Source: Desulfovibrio desulfuricans (GTDB lineage Bacteria > Desulfobacterota > Desulfovibrionia > Desulfovibrionales > Desulfovibrionaceae). From it: 64,000 bases of DNA. The notes beneath the pieces are model-generated. The model was not told the origin of the DNA and made no database searches. It saw only the letters and a program-made list of their open reading frames with translations. The stretch spans positions 1 through 64,000 of the forward strand of contig SUVB01000053.1 in assembly GCA_015062205.1 (NCBI GenBank), written 5' to 3'. A program made the position numbers and the translations under genes. Below, piece by piece: positions 30,229-38,630 of the stretch; position 1 is the stretch's first letter; every line of letters begins with the position of its first letter.

Positions 30229-30747
30229 CTACATAGTGTAGTCGCCCCGGTTGAACTTGAACTTTTCCGTCGTGGTCATGATGTCGAGTTCGTTGATCAG
30301 CGCGTCGAGCCCGGCATTCTGCCCGCGTACGCCCGCGGCCCCGGCCTTGAGACCGGCCACCTGCCCGTCAATGCCTTCCAGCAGGGCATAGGCGTCGCGC
30401 AACGAACCGCCCTGCCCCGAAGCGCTCAGGGCATTCACATACTCATCCCACATGTCCAGCGTGCCGGACGCCTGCACGAAGGCGCTTTGAATGGCGTCTT
30501 CGTCGGGATTGGCGGCCTCGGTCTGCGAGGCCAGCAGCATCTGGCTGATCATGGACGCCTGCGCGGCCGGGCCGGCAGGCCCGGCCGCCGCGGCAGACGG
30601 GGGCGGGGGCGCGCCGTCGGCAAGCCCCAGCTGCATGTCCAGCACGGCGTCAAATGCGCCTTCCGGCCGGGTCTGCCGGGACGTTACGCCTGAGGTCTGG
30701 TTCTGTTGCCGAAGCAGCGCCTCAAGTTGTTCATTGTTGATCTTCAT
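30229..30747 (-). CDS. Hypothetical protein, cytoplasmic, Ala/Pro-rich centre
   Basis: A 172-residue protein starting MKINNEQLEALLRQQNQTSG at 30747, where GGAGG lies just upstream. Residues about 45-75 are rich in Pro, Ala and Gly and probably disordered. The rest looks helical (QASMISQMLLASQTEAANPD and a final INELDIMTTTEKFKF). There is no signal peptide or membrane segment. I do not recognise the family. It is transcribed alone, convergent with zraP and divergent from the universal stress gene. Confidence 0.7.
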   Translation of the reverse strand: MKINNEQLEALLRQQNQTSGVTSRQTRPEGAFDAVLDMQLGLADGAPPPPSAAAAGPAGPAAQASMISQMLLASQTEAANPDEDAIQSAFVQASGTLDMWDEYVNALSASGQGGSLRDAYALLEGIDGQVAGLKAGAAGVRGQNAGLDALINELDIMTTTEKFKFNRGDYTM

Positions 30748-31027
30748 ATCGCCTCCAGGGTTGGAACCTTCACGCTGTCGCATGCAAGAAAGCTGCCAAA
30801 CTCTAGATTTTATAATACACTGATTTTACACTCTTTCTTTTTACAGCCCCCCGGCAAAATTTTCCCCGGATGCATCCGGTCCGGTCCGGGAGAGGGACTT
30901 GTCTAATACGCCAAAAACTCCTACCATCAATACCAGAGGAAGGCAAAGGCCGGGTGACGCGCCCGGCGGCCCCGTTTTTTGTTCAACCTGCCAAGCATTC
31001 CGCGCCCGAGTGGAATAGGAGTCTGCC

Positions 31028-31486
31028 ATGAAAGCCATCAAAAAGATTCTCTGCGCCGTGGACCTCTCCGATCACAGCAAGGAGGTCGCCGAATACGCCG
31101 TTTTGCTCGCCAAGGGGCTCGGCGCGAGCGTGGTCGTGGTCTATACCGCTCCCTCGCTGAGCCAGTATGTGGGCTTCCATGTGCCGCCCAACACCATTGA
31201 GAATTTTGTCGGTGAAATCGTGACCGGCGCGGAAAAATCCATGGAATCCTTTGTGGCGGAAAATTTCGCCGGTGTGGAAGCCAAGGGGCAGGTGCTCATC
31301 GGCTATGCCGCCGAGGAAATCCTCAACCGCGCCCGGGAAGAAAAAGCGGACCTCATCGTCATGGGCACCCACGGGCGCAAGGGCATTGACCGCATTCTCT
31401 TCGGCTCTGTGGCGGAAAAGGTTGTCAAGAACGCCGCCATGCCTGTGCTGACCATCCGCCCCACCGAGCCTTTCAAGGAAGTGTAG
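31028..31486 (+). CDS. Universal stress protein (UspA family)
   Basis: A 152-residue single-domain Usp. The fold start KKILCAVDLSDHS and the ATP-binding motif GTHGRKGIDRILFGSVAEKV near the C-terminus are both complete, which suggests an ATP-binding member. Such cytosolic proteins are induced by starvation and other stress; the molecular role is usually unclear. AGGAG sits 8 bases upstream. It is a single-gene unit closed by a strong terminator at 31522. A short inverted repeat (attcc/ggaat) lies just before the ribosome binding site. Confidence 0.93.
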   Translation: MKAIKKILCAVDLSDHSKEVAEYAVLLAKGLGASVVVVYTAPSLSQYVGFHVPPNTIENFVGEIVTGAEKSMESFVAENFAGVEAKGQVLIGYAAEEILNRAREEKADLIVMGTHGRKGIDRILFGSVAEKVVKNAAMPVLTIRPTEPFKEV

Positions 31487-31521
31487 CCTCCCGCCGGGCG
31501 CGCTTCTGCAGGAAATGACGG

Positions 31522-31552
31522 CCCGCAGGCCGCTTCGGCGGCCTGCGGGTTT
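31522..31552 (+). terminator. Terminator after the universal stress gene
   Basis: A perfect 12-bp stem cccgcaggccgc with a ttcg tetraloop at 31534-31537, followed by a short T-run. Its place 36 bases after the stop suggests transcription ends here before hisC. Confidence 0.8.
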
Positions 31553-31600
31553 CGTGTGCAGGGACAGCGCCGCATGGGGCCGCCGCATACTGGAGAAATT

Positions 31601-32749
31601 ATGTCCGAGTTGCGCGTGCGCCGGGAAATCATGGACCTCAACGCCTATGTTCCCGGCCTTTCCATTGCCGAAATTCAGGAAAAATACCAGTTGCCCCAGG
31701 TCATCAAGATGGCCAGCAACGAGAATCCCCTCGGCATGCCGCCGCTGGCCCGCGAGGCCGTGCAGCGCCATGCCGCCGGGGCCTTCCGTTATCCGCAGGG
31801 CGGCAATCCGCGCCTTGCGCGGGCACTGGCGGCCCGTCACCATGTGGACGCACGCCGTGTGGTCGTGGGCAACGGCTCGGACGAGCTCATTGACCTGCTC
31901 ATCCGCGTGCTGGTTGAACCGGGGCGGCACAACATCGTCTGCTTCGACCCCTGCTTCAGCATCTATCCCATACAGGCGCGCATCTGCGGAGCGGAGACGC
32001 GCCGCCTGCCCCTGAAGGAAGATTTCTCCTTCGACATGGACGGCCTGCTGCGCCTGACGGACAGCAACACCCGCCTGGCCTTCATCACCACGCCCGACAA
32101 TCCCTCCGGCTACTGCCCCCCCCGCGAGGCAGTGGAAAACCTGGCCCGCGCCCTGGCCGAAAAAGCGCCCGGCTGCCTGCTGGCGGTGGACGAAGCCTAC
32201 ATGGACTTTGCCGAGGACGAGGCCGCCGCATCGCTGCTCGCCTCGGGACGGCTGCCGGACAATACGGCCGTCACCCGCACCTTTTCCAAGAGTTTCGGGC
32301 TGGCGGGCCTGCGGCTGGGCTATGCCGTGCTGCCCGGCAATCTGGCGGAATACCTGTGGCGGGCGCGCCTGCCCTTTTCCGTCAATATTCTCGCGGAAGA
32401 GGCGGCCCTGGCCGCACTGGACGACACGGCCTTTTACGCCGCCACGCAGGAGACCGTGCGCGCGGGCCGCAGGGAGCTGGCCGCCGGGCTGGCGGCGCTG
32501 GGCTGCACGGTCTGGCCCAGCGCGGCAAACTTCCTGATGTTCCGCATGCCCGACGCCGCCCCCGGCGCGGCCGCCTGCTTTGAGGAGCTGCTGCGGCGGG
32601 GCATCATCATTCGCCCGCTCAAAAGCTACGGCCTGCCGGAGCATTTGCGCGTCAGCGTGGGCAATGCGCAGGAAAACCGGCTTTTTCTCGCCGCCATGGA
32701 CGATATTGTACACCGGCGGAAAACGGCCCGCCGAGGAGGCAACGCATGA
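31601..32749 (+). CDS. hisC: Histidinol-phosphate aminotransferase
   Basis: A 382-residue fold-type I aminotransferase. It has MASNENPLGMPP near the start, the aspartate strand TTPDNPSGYC, and the PLP lysine K230 in TFSKSFGLAGLRLGYA. It converts imidazole-acetol phosphate and glutamate to histidinol phosphate in histidine synthesis. Some relatives also act on aromatic keto acids. The start at 31601 follows GGAGA; upstream in-frame codons overlap the terminator and are unlikely. The stop overlaps the cmk start (ATGA). No other his genes are nearby, which is common in this group. Confidence 0.9.
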   Translation: MSELRVRREIMDLNAYVPGLSIAEIQEKYQLPQVIKMASNENPLGMPPLAREAVQRHAAGAFRYPQGGNPRLARALAARHHVDARRVVVGNGSDELIDLLIRVLVEPGRHNIVCFDPCFSIYPIQARICGAETRRLPLKEDFSFDMDGLLRLTDSNTRLAFITTPDNPSGYCPPREAVENLARALAEKAPGCLLAVDEAYMDFAEDEAAASLLASGRLPDNTAVTRTFSKSFGLAGLRLGYAVLPGNLAEYLWRARLPFSVNILAEEAALAALDDTAFYAATQETVRAGRRELAAGLAALGCTVWPSAANFLMFRMPDAAPGAAACFEELLRRGIIIRPLKSYGLPEHLRVSVGNAQENRLFLAAMDDIVHRRKTARRGGNA

Positions 32750-33444
32750 ACTCGCGCCTGCCCATTGTGACGCTGGACGGCCCGGCGGGCGTCGGCAAGA
32801 CGACGTTGGCCCGACGCGTGGCCGAAAGCCTGGGCATCCCCTACCTCGACACCGGGGCCATGTTCCGCTGCCTGGCGCTCAAGCTGGGCCCCGGCGCGGA
32901 AACCCTGCCGGAAGACGAACTGCGGGCGCGCTGCGCAACCTGGACCTTTACCCTCACGGGGCGCGGGCAGAGTTCCGCCCTGCTCTGCAACAACGTGCCC
33001 GTGCGCGGGGAAGTGCGCACGGAAGAAGTGGGCATGCTGGCCGCCCGCATCGCTACTGTGCCCGCCGTGCGTGAAATTCTCTGCGCCGGGCAGCGCGGCA
33101 TCGGCGCGCAGTCCCCCCTGGTGGCCGAAGGGCGCGACATGGGCACCGTGGTCTTTCCCGAGGCCCGTTTCAAGTTCTTTCTGGACGCCGCGCCCGAGGT
33201 CCGCGCCATGCGCCGCCTGCACGACCTGGAGAACAGAGGGCAGACCGCCGACTTGGCGACGCTGACCGACCAGATCCGCCGCCGCGACGCCCTGGACCGC
33301 AATCGCGCCGTGGCCCCCCTGCGCCCGGCGCAGGACGCCCTTGTGGTGGATACCTCCCGCATGGACATTGAAGGCGTGCTGGGCGTCATCCTGCACCATA
33401 TCCATGTGCACGGCGGCACGGCACACCTGCGCGGCAACAGCTGA
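32746..33444 (+). CDS. cmk: Cytidylate kinase
   Basis: A 232-residue P-loop kinase. The nucleotide motif GPAGVGKTT is at 12-20, followed by PYLDTGAMFR, the standard substrate segment. VAEGRDMGTVVFPEARFKFFLDA and the LID region with RRRDALDRNRAVAPL complete the family. It phosphorylates CMP and dCMP to the diphosphates. Overlap with hisC implies coupled translation. Confidence 0.92.
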   Translation: MNSRLPIVTLDGPAGVGKTTLARRVAESLGIPYLDTGAMFRCLALKLGPGAETLPEDELRARCATWTFTLTGRGQSSALLCNNVPVRGEVRTEEVGMLAARIATVPAVREILCAGQRGIGAQSPLVAEGRDMGTVVFPEARFKFFLDAAPEVRAMRRLHDLENRGQTADLATLTDQIRRRDALDRNRAVAPLRPAQDALVVDTSRMDIEGVLGVILHHIHVHGGTAHLRGNS

Positions 33445-33613
33445 CGCCCCCGGGCAGCCTTCGCCCGGCGCGGGCAGGGAAGCCCGTCACGCCGCCTGCC
33501 GCAGCATCAGCAGCGCGCGGCAGATCCCCCGCAATTCACATCCGGAACCCGCCCGTTGCGCCGGCAGCGCCGCACGCCGCTTCTTGCCTGTTTCTCGCGA
33601 CATCCGCGATAAA

Positions 33614-33632
33614 ATTGCAAGAAATAGGCAAT
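33614..33632. promoter_or_regulatory. Inverted repeat upstream of the redox cluster (possible operator)
   Basis: A perfect attgc/gcaat repeat with a 9-base spacer, 71 bases before the aldo-keto reductase start. A -10-like TATACT lies at 33672-33677. The size suits a dimeric repressor such as an HxlR protein, but no copy was found by the HxlR gene itself. Confidence 0.3.
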
Positions 33633-33702
33633 GTTATCCCCTTGCACGAGACGGTGTGGCGGCGTATTCAATATACTACAGCAAACTGCACGGGAGGCGG
33701 CC

Positions 33703-34743
33703 ATGCGCTACACCACACTGGGAACGACGGACATCAGCATTTCCCGCATCTGCATGGGCTGCATGGGCTTTGGCGACCCGACGCTCGGCCGGCACTCCTG
33801 GACGCTGGACGAGGCGCACTCCCGCGACATCATCCGGCACGGCCTGGAACAGGGCATCAATTTCTTTGACACCGCCATCGCCTACCAGAGCGGCACGTCG
33901 GAACAGTATGTGGGCCGCGCCCTGCGCGACTTCGCCCGCCGGGACGAGGTGGTTGTGGCCACAAAATTCCTGCCGCGCACTGCCGCCGACATTGCGGCGG
34001 GCATCCCGGCGCAGGAGCATATCCGGCGCATGCTGGACAAGAGCCTGCGCAATCTGGGCATGGATCATGTGGACCTCTACATCTACCATATGTGGGACTG
34101 GCACACGCCGCTCTGCGACATCATGGACGGCCTGAACCGTGTGGTGCAGGCCGGGAAGGTCCGCGCCCTCGGCATTTCCAACTGCTTTGCCTGGCAGATT
34201 GCCAAGGCCAACGCGCTGGCCGAACGGGAGGGCTTCGCCAGGTTCGTCTCCGTGCAGGGGCATTACAACCTGCTGTTCCGGGAGGAAGAACGGGAAATGG
34301 CGCCCTATTGCCGCGAGGAAGGCATCAGCATGACGCCCTACAGCGCCCTGGCCGCCGGACGCCTTTCCCGCAGGCCTGAGGACGCGCCCACAAAACGGCT
34401 GGCCGAGGACGAATACGCCCGTTTCAAATATGACGCTGCGGGGGAACAGGACGCGCCCGTCATCCGCCGCGTGGCGGAACTGGCGGAACGGCGCGGCGTG
34501 TCCATGACGGAGATTGCCTTGGCGTGGTTGCTGCGCAAGGTTTCCTCCCCCGTGGTGGGCATGACGAAAACAGTGCATGTGGACAGCGCCGTCCGCGCCG
34601 TGGATCTGGAACTCACCGACGGCGAAACCGCATGGCTGGAGGAATTGTACACGCCGCACCCGCTGGCGGGCGTCATGGCCGAGAACAAGCCCGCCCGGAG
34701 CCTGCAGGTGCAATCGTGGTCCATCGGCAAACAAACCCTGTAA
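33703..34743 (+). CDS. Aldo/keto reductase
   Basis: A 346-residue NADPH-dependent TIM-barrel reductase. The catalytic set is visible: Asp and Tyr in FFDTAIAYQSG, Lys in VVATKFLP and His in LYIYHMWDWH. The C-terminal cofactor site is in SSPVVGMTKTVH. It reduces carbonyls, with physiological substrate unknown. The ATG at 33703 follows GGGAGG; an earlier in-frame codon at 33631 is less likely. It is the first gene of a cluster of redox and aromatic-type enzymes. Confidence 0.9.
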   Translation: MRYTTLGTTDISISRICMGCMGFGDPTLGRHSWTLDEAHSRDIIRHGLEQGINFFDTAIAYQSGTSEQYVGRALRDFARRDEVVVATKFLPRTAADIAAGIPAQEHIRRMLDKSLRNLGMDHVDLYIYHMWDWHTPLCDIMDGLNRVVQAGKVRALGISNCFAWQIAKANALAEREGFARFVSVQGHYNLLFREEEREMAPYCREEGISMTPYSALAAGRLSRRPEDAPTKRLAEDEYARFKYDAAGEQDAPVIRRVAELAERRGVSMTEIALAWLLRKVSSPVVGMTKTVHVDSAVRAVDLELTDGETAWLEELYTPHPLAGVMAENKPARSLQVQSWSIGKQTL

Positions 34744-34766
34744 CCCCTGCAAGGGAAGGAAGCGCC

Positions 34767-34967
34767 ATGCCTGTTGTCACCTTTGAAGCGGCGGGCCTGA
34801 GTATTGAGCAAAAGCGTCAGCTTGCGACAGAATTCACGGAAACCGCCGCACGCGTCACCGGCCTGCCCAAAGAAACCATTTTTGTCTTCCTCAAGGAAAA
34901 CAGCGCCGACAACGTGGGCGTCGGCGGCGTCCTGCTGTCGGACAGGCACGGCAGGTCGGCAAACTGA
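34767..34967 (+). CDS. 4-oxalocrotonate tautomerase-like protein
   Basis: A 66-residue protein, the usual size of 4-OT subunits, beginning MPVVTFEAAGLSIEQKRQLA. Pro2, exposed after Met removal, is the catalytic base of the family. Members interconvert enol and keto forms of acids and act as hexamers. It lies 23 bases after the reductase, with GGAAGGA upstream. In a cluster with a decarboxylase-type amidohydrolase it may handle an unsaturated keto acid; this is inference. Confidence 0.8.
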   Translation: MPVVTFEAAGLSIEQKRQLATEFTETAARVTGLPKETIFVFLKENSADNVGVGGVLLSDRHGRSAN

Positions 34968-34987
34968 AGTCATTGGGGGAAGCCGCC

Positions 34988-36118
34988 ATGCCCTTTTCAC
35001 GTCGTGACGTCATGAAAGCCCTGGCCCTGTCCGGTGCGGGCGCGGCCCTGGGCATCCAGGCCGAAGCCGCCGACTGTCGGCCGGGGCGCTTGCGGCTCAT
35101 CTGCGTCGAGGAACACGTCGCCAGCGCCGCCGTGGCGCAGGGGGCCATGCCGGAGATGCTGCGCAGAGCCCCGTATCTTGCCGACTGGGGCAAGGATGTC
35201 ACCGACCGGGGCGGGGCCGGCGACGACCGCCCCCGCGTCATCGCCGCCGGCGACTCCATGCGCAAGCTCCTGGATATGGGGGAAACCCGCCTGCGGGAGA
35301 TGGACGCCCACGGCATCGACATGCAGGTCCTTTCCTATGCGGCCTCGCCGCACCTTGTGCCGGGGCAGGCGGGCACAGACCTCTGCGCCAGGGCCAACGA
35401 CGGGCTGGCGGCGTCCGTGGCGCGCCATCCCGCGCGTTTCGCGGCCTTTGCCGTCCTGCCGTGGCAGGAGCCGGGAGCGGCGGTGAAAGAGCTGGAACGC
35501 TGCGTCAACCGGCTCGGCTTTCGCGGCGTGCTGCTCAACGGCCGCCCGGGCGAGGCCTTTCTGGACGACGCCCGCCACCGGCCCGTGCTTGAGGCGCTCA
35601 ACGCCCTTGGCGTGCCGCTGTTCCTGCACCCGGGCCCGCCGCTGCCGCAGGTGCGCGACGCCTACTATGCCGGATTCAGCCGCGAGGTCAGCGCCCGCCT
35701 GTCCATGTTCGCCTGGGGCTGGCACAACGAGGAGGGCGTGCAGCTCGTGCGCCTGCTGCTCTCCGGGGTATTCGACCGCCTACCGCGGCTGCGGGTCATC
35801 AGCGGCCACTGGGGCGAACTGGTCCCCTTCTTCCTGCAGCGGCTGGACGACAGCATCCCGCAGGAGGCCACAGGCCTGCAACGCAGCCTGACGCAAACCT
35901 TCCGGGAACACGTGTATGTGACGCCCAGCGGCATGACCAGCCTGCCGCACTTCCTTTTCGTGCGGGAGGTTGTGGGCATGGACAGGCTGCTGTTTTCCGT
36001 GGACTACCCCTACCTCTCCCTGAACGGCGCGCGGGCCTGGCTGGAAAGCCTGCCCGTCAGCCATGCGGAAAAGGAACAGTTCGCCTGCCGCAATGCCGAA
36101 GAACTGTTCCGTCTGTGA
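34988..36118 (+). CDS. Amidohydrolase-family decarboxylase with a Tat signal
   Basis: A 376-residue TIM-barrel metal enzyme. The twin-arginine signal SRRDVMKALALSGAGAALG covers about residues 4-28. Metal ligands resemble those of gamma-resorcylate decarboxylase: E41 and H43 in VEEHVA, a later His in LFLHPG, His in ISGHWGE and Asp in LLFSVDYPY. MDAHGIDMQVLSY also matches that group. Members remove or add a carboxyl group on aromatic acids. Export of such an enzyme is unusual. The ATG at 34988 is preferred over a TTG at 34973, which lacks its own site. Confidence 0.82.
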   Translation: MPFSRRDVMKALALSGAGAALGIQAEAADCRPGRLRLICVEEHVASAAVAQGAMPEMLRRAPYLADWGKDVTDRGGAGDDRPRVIAAGDSMRKLLDMGETRLREMDAHGIDMQVLSYAASPHLVPGQAGTDLCARANDGLAASVARHPARFAAFAVLPWQEPGAAVKELERCVNRLGFRGVLLNGRPGEAFLDDARHRPVLEALNALGVPLFLHPGPPLPQVRDAYYAGFSREVSARLSMFAWGWHNEEGVQLVRLLLSGVFDRLPRLRVISGHWGELVPFFLQRLDDSIPQEATGLQRSLTQTFREHVYVTPSGMTSLPHFLFVREVVGMDRLLFSVDYPYLSLNGARAWLESLPVSHAEKEQFACRNAEELFRL

Positions 36119-36130
36119 ATGGGAGGGACC

Positions 36131-36217
36131 ATGAATCTTACGACGCTGCCGGTTGCTGGGATGCGTAAGGGCATGGCCCCCGCATCGCTGCTGGAGACCG
36201 CATTGGTGGAACTGTAG
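36131..36217 (+). CDS. Possible small ORF of 28 residues
   Basis: ATG at 36131 with GGGAGGG 4-10 bases upstream, ending at TAG 36217. The peptide (MNLTTLPVAGMRKGMAPASL and eight more residues) has no recognisable family. It fills the gap between two cluster genes and could be a real small protein, a leader or the decayed start of a lost gene. Confidence 0.3.
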   Translation: MNLTTLPVAGMRKGMAPASLLETALVEL

Positions 36218-36241
36218 GGCAAACGGCGTCAGAGGGAGCAT

Positions 36242-36865
36242 ATGGACAGACGGCAATTTATGACCGCTTCGCTGGCCGCTGCCGCAGCTACGGCCTTTGG
36301 CGGGGCAGCAGGCGCTCTGGAGGCAGGAAAACCCATGAACATACTGGTACTGACCGGAAGCCCCCGGAAAAACGGCAATTCCGCCACGCTGGCCGCGCAG
36401 TTCATCAGGGGGGCGGAAGAAGCCGGACATGCGGTGACCCGCTTCGACGCGGCCTTCAGGAATGTCCATCCCTGTACCGCCTGCAATTCCTGCGGCATGG
36501 ACGGGCCATGCGTGTTTCAGGACGATTTTCAGGTTGTGCGGGAACACATCATCCCCGCCGACATGGTGGTCTTTGCCACGCCCATGTACTATTTCGGCTT
36601 TTCCTCCCAGCTCAAGGCCGTCATTGACCGCTTCTACGCCATCAACGGCAGCATCCACAGGGCGAAGAAAGCCGCGCTGCTGATGACGTACGCGGACAAC
36701 GCCGCCCGCAAGGAACACCCCCTGCTGGCGCACTATGAAATGCTGCTGGCCTATCTGGGCTGGACAGACGCGGGGCGCGTCATAGCCCCGGGCGTCTGGC
36801 CCGCCGGAGCCGTCAACGGCACGCCTTATCCGCAGCAGGCCTATGCGCTGGGCAAAAGCCTGTAA
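36242..36865 (+). CDS. Tat-exported NAD(P)H-dependent FMN reductase-like flavoprotein
   Basis: A 207-residue flavodoxin-fold protein. A twin-arginine signal (MDRRQFMTASLAAAAATAFG) precedes the FMN phosphate loop VLTGSPRKNGNSATLA. A cysteine set PCTACNSCGMDGPC follows, as in iron-sulfur flavoproteins of this family, and TPMYYFGFSSQLKAVIDR is the flavin-side strand. It likely passes electrons to a quinone or other acceptor in the periplasm. A Tat route would let FMN be loaded before export. The partner is unknown. Confidence 0.82.
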   Translation: MDRRQFMTASLAAAAATAFGGAAGALEAGKPMNILVLTGSPRKNGNSATLAAQFIRGAEEAGHAVTRFDAAFRNVHPCTACNSCGMDGPCVFQDDFQVVREHIIPADMVVFATPMYYFGFSSQLKAVIDRFYAINGSIHRAKKAALLMTYADNAARKEHPLLAHYEMLLAYLGWTDAGRVIAPGVWPAGAVNGTPYPQQAYALGKSL

Positions 36866-36889
36866 CCACGTACCCGGAGGAGACGTCAG

Positions 36890-37414
36890 ATGAACAAGGG
36901 AAAACGGCTTTTTCTTTTATCGCTGCTGGCCGTCGGCGTGTTGTGCGCCGCCTGCACGGCTCAGGCCGCCGAAGTGAGCCCGCAGGAGGCGGAGACCATC
37001 ATCCGGGAGCTGAAAGCCACGGGCGGCGCGGTGCAACCCATCGGCATGACCAATGACGCCTACGCCAAGTATTTCACCGGGCAGAGCTATCTTGTCAATC
37101 TTTCCGCAGACAACAGCTTTCCGGTGCATAACGTGACCTTCGCCCACGGGGCGCACACCTTCTGGCACATCCACCACAATACCTGCCAGGTGCTGGTTGC
37201 GGAAGCCGGGCGCGGGTACTATCAGATCTGGGGCCGGGCGCCGCAGCTTCTGCTGCCGGGGCAGACAGCCACCATCCCGGCGGGCGTGAAGCACTGGCAC
37301 GGCGCCGCGCCGGGCACGAGCTTCCAGCACATCGCCCTCATGAAGCAGGGGGACGATGTGCGCACGGAATGGCTGGAACCGGTCAACAGCGCAGACTACA
37401 AGGCGCTGCCATAG
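36890..37414 (+). CDS. Exported cupin protein
   Basis: A 174-residue protein with an N-terminal signal (MNKGKRLFLLSLLAVGVLCA then CTAQA, so possibly a lipoprotein with Cys at about 23) and one cupin barrel. Metal ligands are in FWHIHHNTCQVLVAEAG and IPAGVKHWHGA. Small cupins of this type often sit beside carboxymuconolactone decarboxylase-like proteins, as here. They bind a metal and may act on or store small molecules. GGAGGAGA is the ribosome binding site. Confidence 0.83.
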   Translation: MNKGKRLFLLSLLAVGVLCAACTAQAAEVSPQEAETIIRELKATGGAVQPIGMTNDAYAKYFTGQSYLVNLSADNSFPVHNVTFAHGAHTFWHIHHNTCQVLVAEAGRGYYQIWGRAPQLLLPGQTATIPAGVKHWHGAAPGTSFQHIALMKQGDDVRTEWLEPVNSADYKALP

Positions 37415-37424
37415 GAGAAATGCC

Positions 37425-37868
37425 ATGCACATGCGGAATATTCTCGCAGCGGGCCTTGCCGCCGCGCTGCTGCTGACCGTCAATGTCTTTTCCACGGAGG
37501 TGAACGGCATGGAACAGGAAGGACAGAAACGCCAGGCGCAGAAAATCGTGCAGACCGCCGGGCGTGACCGGCTGGGCGACTTCGCCCCCGACTTCGCCCG
37601 CTACAACGACGACATCCTCTTCGGCGAAGTCTGGTCGCGCAACGACAAGCTCTCCCTGCACGACCGCAGCATTGTCACCGTATCCGCGCTGATTTCCGGC
37701 GGCATACTGGACAGCTCCCTGAAATTCCACATCGCCGAAGCCAGGAAAAACGGCGTCACTAGGGACGAGATGGTGGAAATCATCACCCAGCTGGGCTTCT
37801 ATGCGGGCTGGCCCAAGGCATGGGCCGCATTCGGCATGGCAAAGGAAATCTATGCGGAGGAAAAATAA
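37425..37868 (+). CDS. Exported carboxymuconolactone decarboxylase-like protein
   Basis: A 147-residue protein. A hydrophobic N-terminus (NILAAGLAAALLLTVNVFS) is a likely signal peptide. The domain has LSLHDRSIVTVSALISGG, KFHIAEARKNGVTRDEMVEI and LGFYAGWPKAWAAF, the core of the family. It lacks the CxxC of the AhpD branch, so it is closer to the lactone decarboxylase branch. An ATG at 37509 would give a cytosolic form. It starts 10 bases after the cupin stop. Confidence 0.83.
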   Translation: MHMRNILAAGLAAALLLTVNVFSTEVNGMEQEGQKRQAQKIVQTAGRDRLGDFAPDFARYNDDILFGEVWSRNDKLSLHDRSIVTVSALISGGILDSSLKFHIAEARKNGVTRDEMVEIITQLGFYAGWPKAWAAFGMAKEIYAEEK

Positions 37869-37869
37869 T

Positions 37870-38469
37870 ATGATGTCGCACACAACACATTCGGCCTATT
37901 CCCGCCGCGCTGTTTTGAAAGGCCTTGCCTGCAGCGCGGCGGTTCTGACGACGCTGCCCCTCGTGTCGGCGCATGCCGCCGGGGGCAAGACTCTGGTGCT
38001 GTTCTTCTCTCACTCCGGCAACACGCGCAAGCTCGCGGCCATGATCCATGAACGCGTGGGCGGCGACATGGTGGAACTGAAAACCGTGGATGCCTATCCG
38101 CAGGACTACGACACCGTGGTCAAACAGGCCAAGAAGGAACAGGAGGCCAAGGCACGCCCGGCCCTGGCCACGCAATTGCCCGGCCTGGAAGGGTACGGCA
38201 CGGTATTCCTCGGATATCCCAACTGGTGGGGCACCATGCCCATGCCCCTGTTCACGCTGCTGGAAAAGCACGATTTCAGCGGCAAGAGCCTCATCCCCTT
38301 CTGCACGCACGGCGGCAGCCGCCTAGGCCGCAGCGTGGAGGACATCAGGAAGTGCTGCCCCGGAGCCAAAGTGCTCAAGGGCTTTGCCGCCTTCGGCAAT
38401 CGCGTGGATGAAGCCGGGGGCGACGTGGACGCATGGCTGCACGGGCTGGGAATCTCCACGGCGAAATGA
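37870..38469 (+). CDS. Tat-exported flavodoxin
   Basis: A 199-residue flavodoxin. The Tat signal YSRRAVLKGLACSAAVLTTL lies at about residues 10-30. The FMN loop is LFFSHSGNTRKLA, and GYPNWWGTMPMP is the flavin-stacking strand. The start is one of two adjacent ATGs, two bases after the previous stop. It is a second exported flavin protein within 2 kb of the one at 36242 and should carry electrons in the periplasm. A terminator hairpin follows at 38513. Confidence 0.85.
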   Translation: MMSHTTHSAYSRRAVLKGLACSAAVLTTLPLVSAHAAGGKTLVLFFSHSGNTRKLAAMIHERVGGDMVELKTVDAYPQDYDTVVKQAKKEQEAKARPALATQLPGLEGYGTVFLGYPNWWGTMPMPLFTLLEKHDFSGKSLIPFCTHGGSRLGRSVEDIRKCCPGAKVLKGFAAFGNRVDEAGGDVDAWLHGLGISTAK

Positions 38470-38512
38470 CCCTGCCGCCGCGCCGGAGAGCCTTGACCTG
38501 CGCGGCCCTGCT

Positions 38513-38550
38513 CCGGAGCGGAGTCCCCTGCAAAGGGCACTCCGCTCCGG
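38513..38550. terminator. Hairpin between the flavodoxin and the Old Yellow Enzyme gene
   Basis: A perfect 12-bp stem ccggagcggagt with its complement at 38539-38550 and a 14-base loop. No long T-run follows, so it may act in either direction between two convergent genes. Confidence 0.6.
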
Positions 38551-38630
38551 AAGTCACATTGCCGGTCCCCGGCAATACCGGGGGGCGTGCTGTCTGTCAC
38601 GGCAAAAGAACCGGCATGTGCGCATGGCTC

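Noticed and set aside
33642..33677. Sigma-70 promoter before the aldo-keto reductase gene
   Set aside because: TTGCAC at 33642 and TATACT at 33672 are 24 bases apart, too far for a normal promoter; kept only as a remark.
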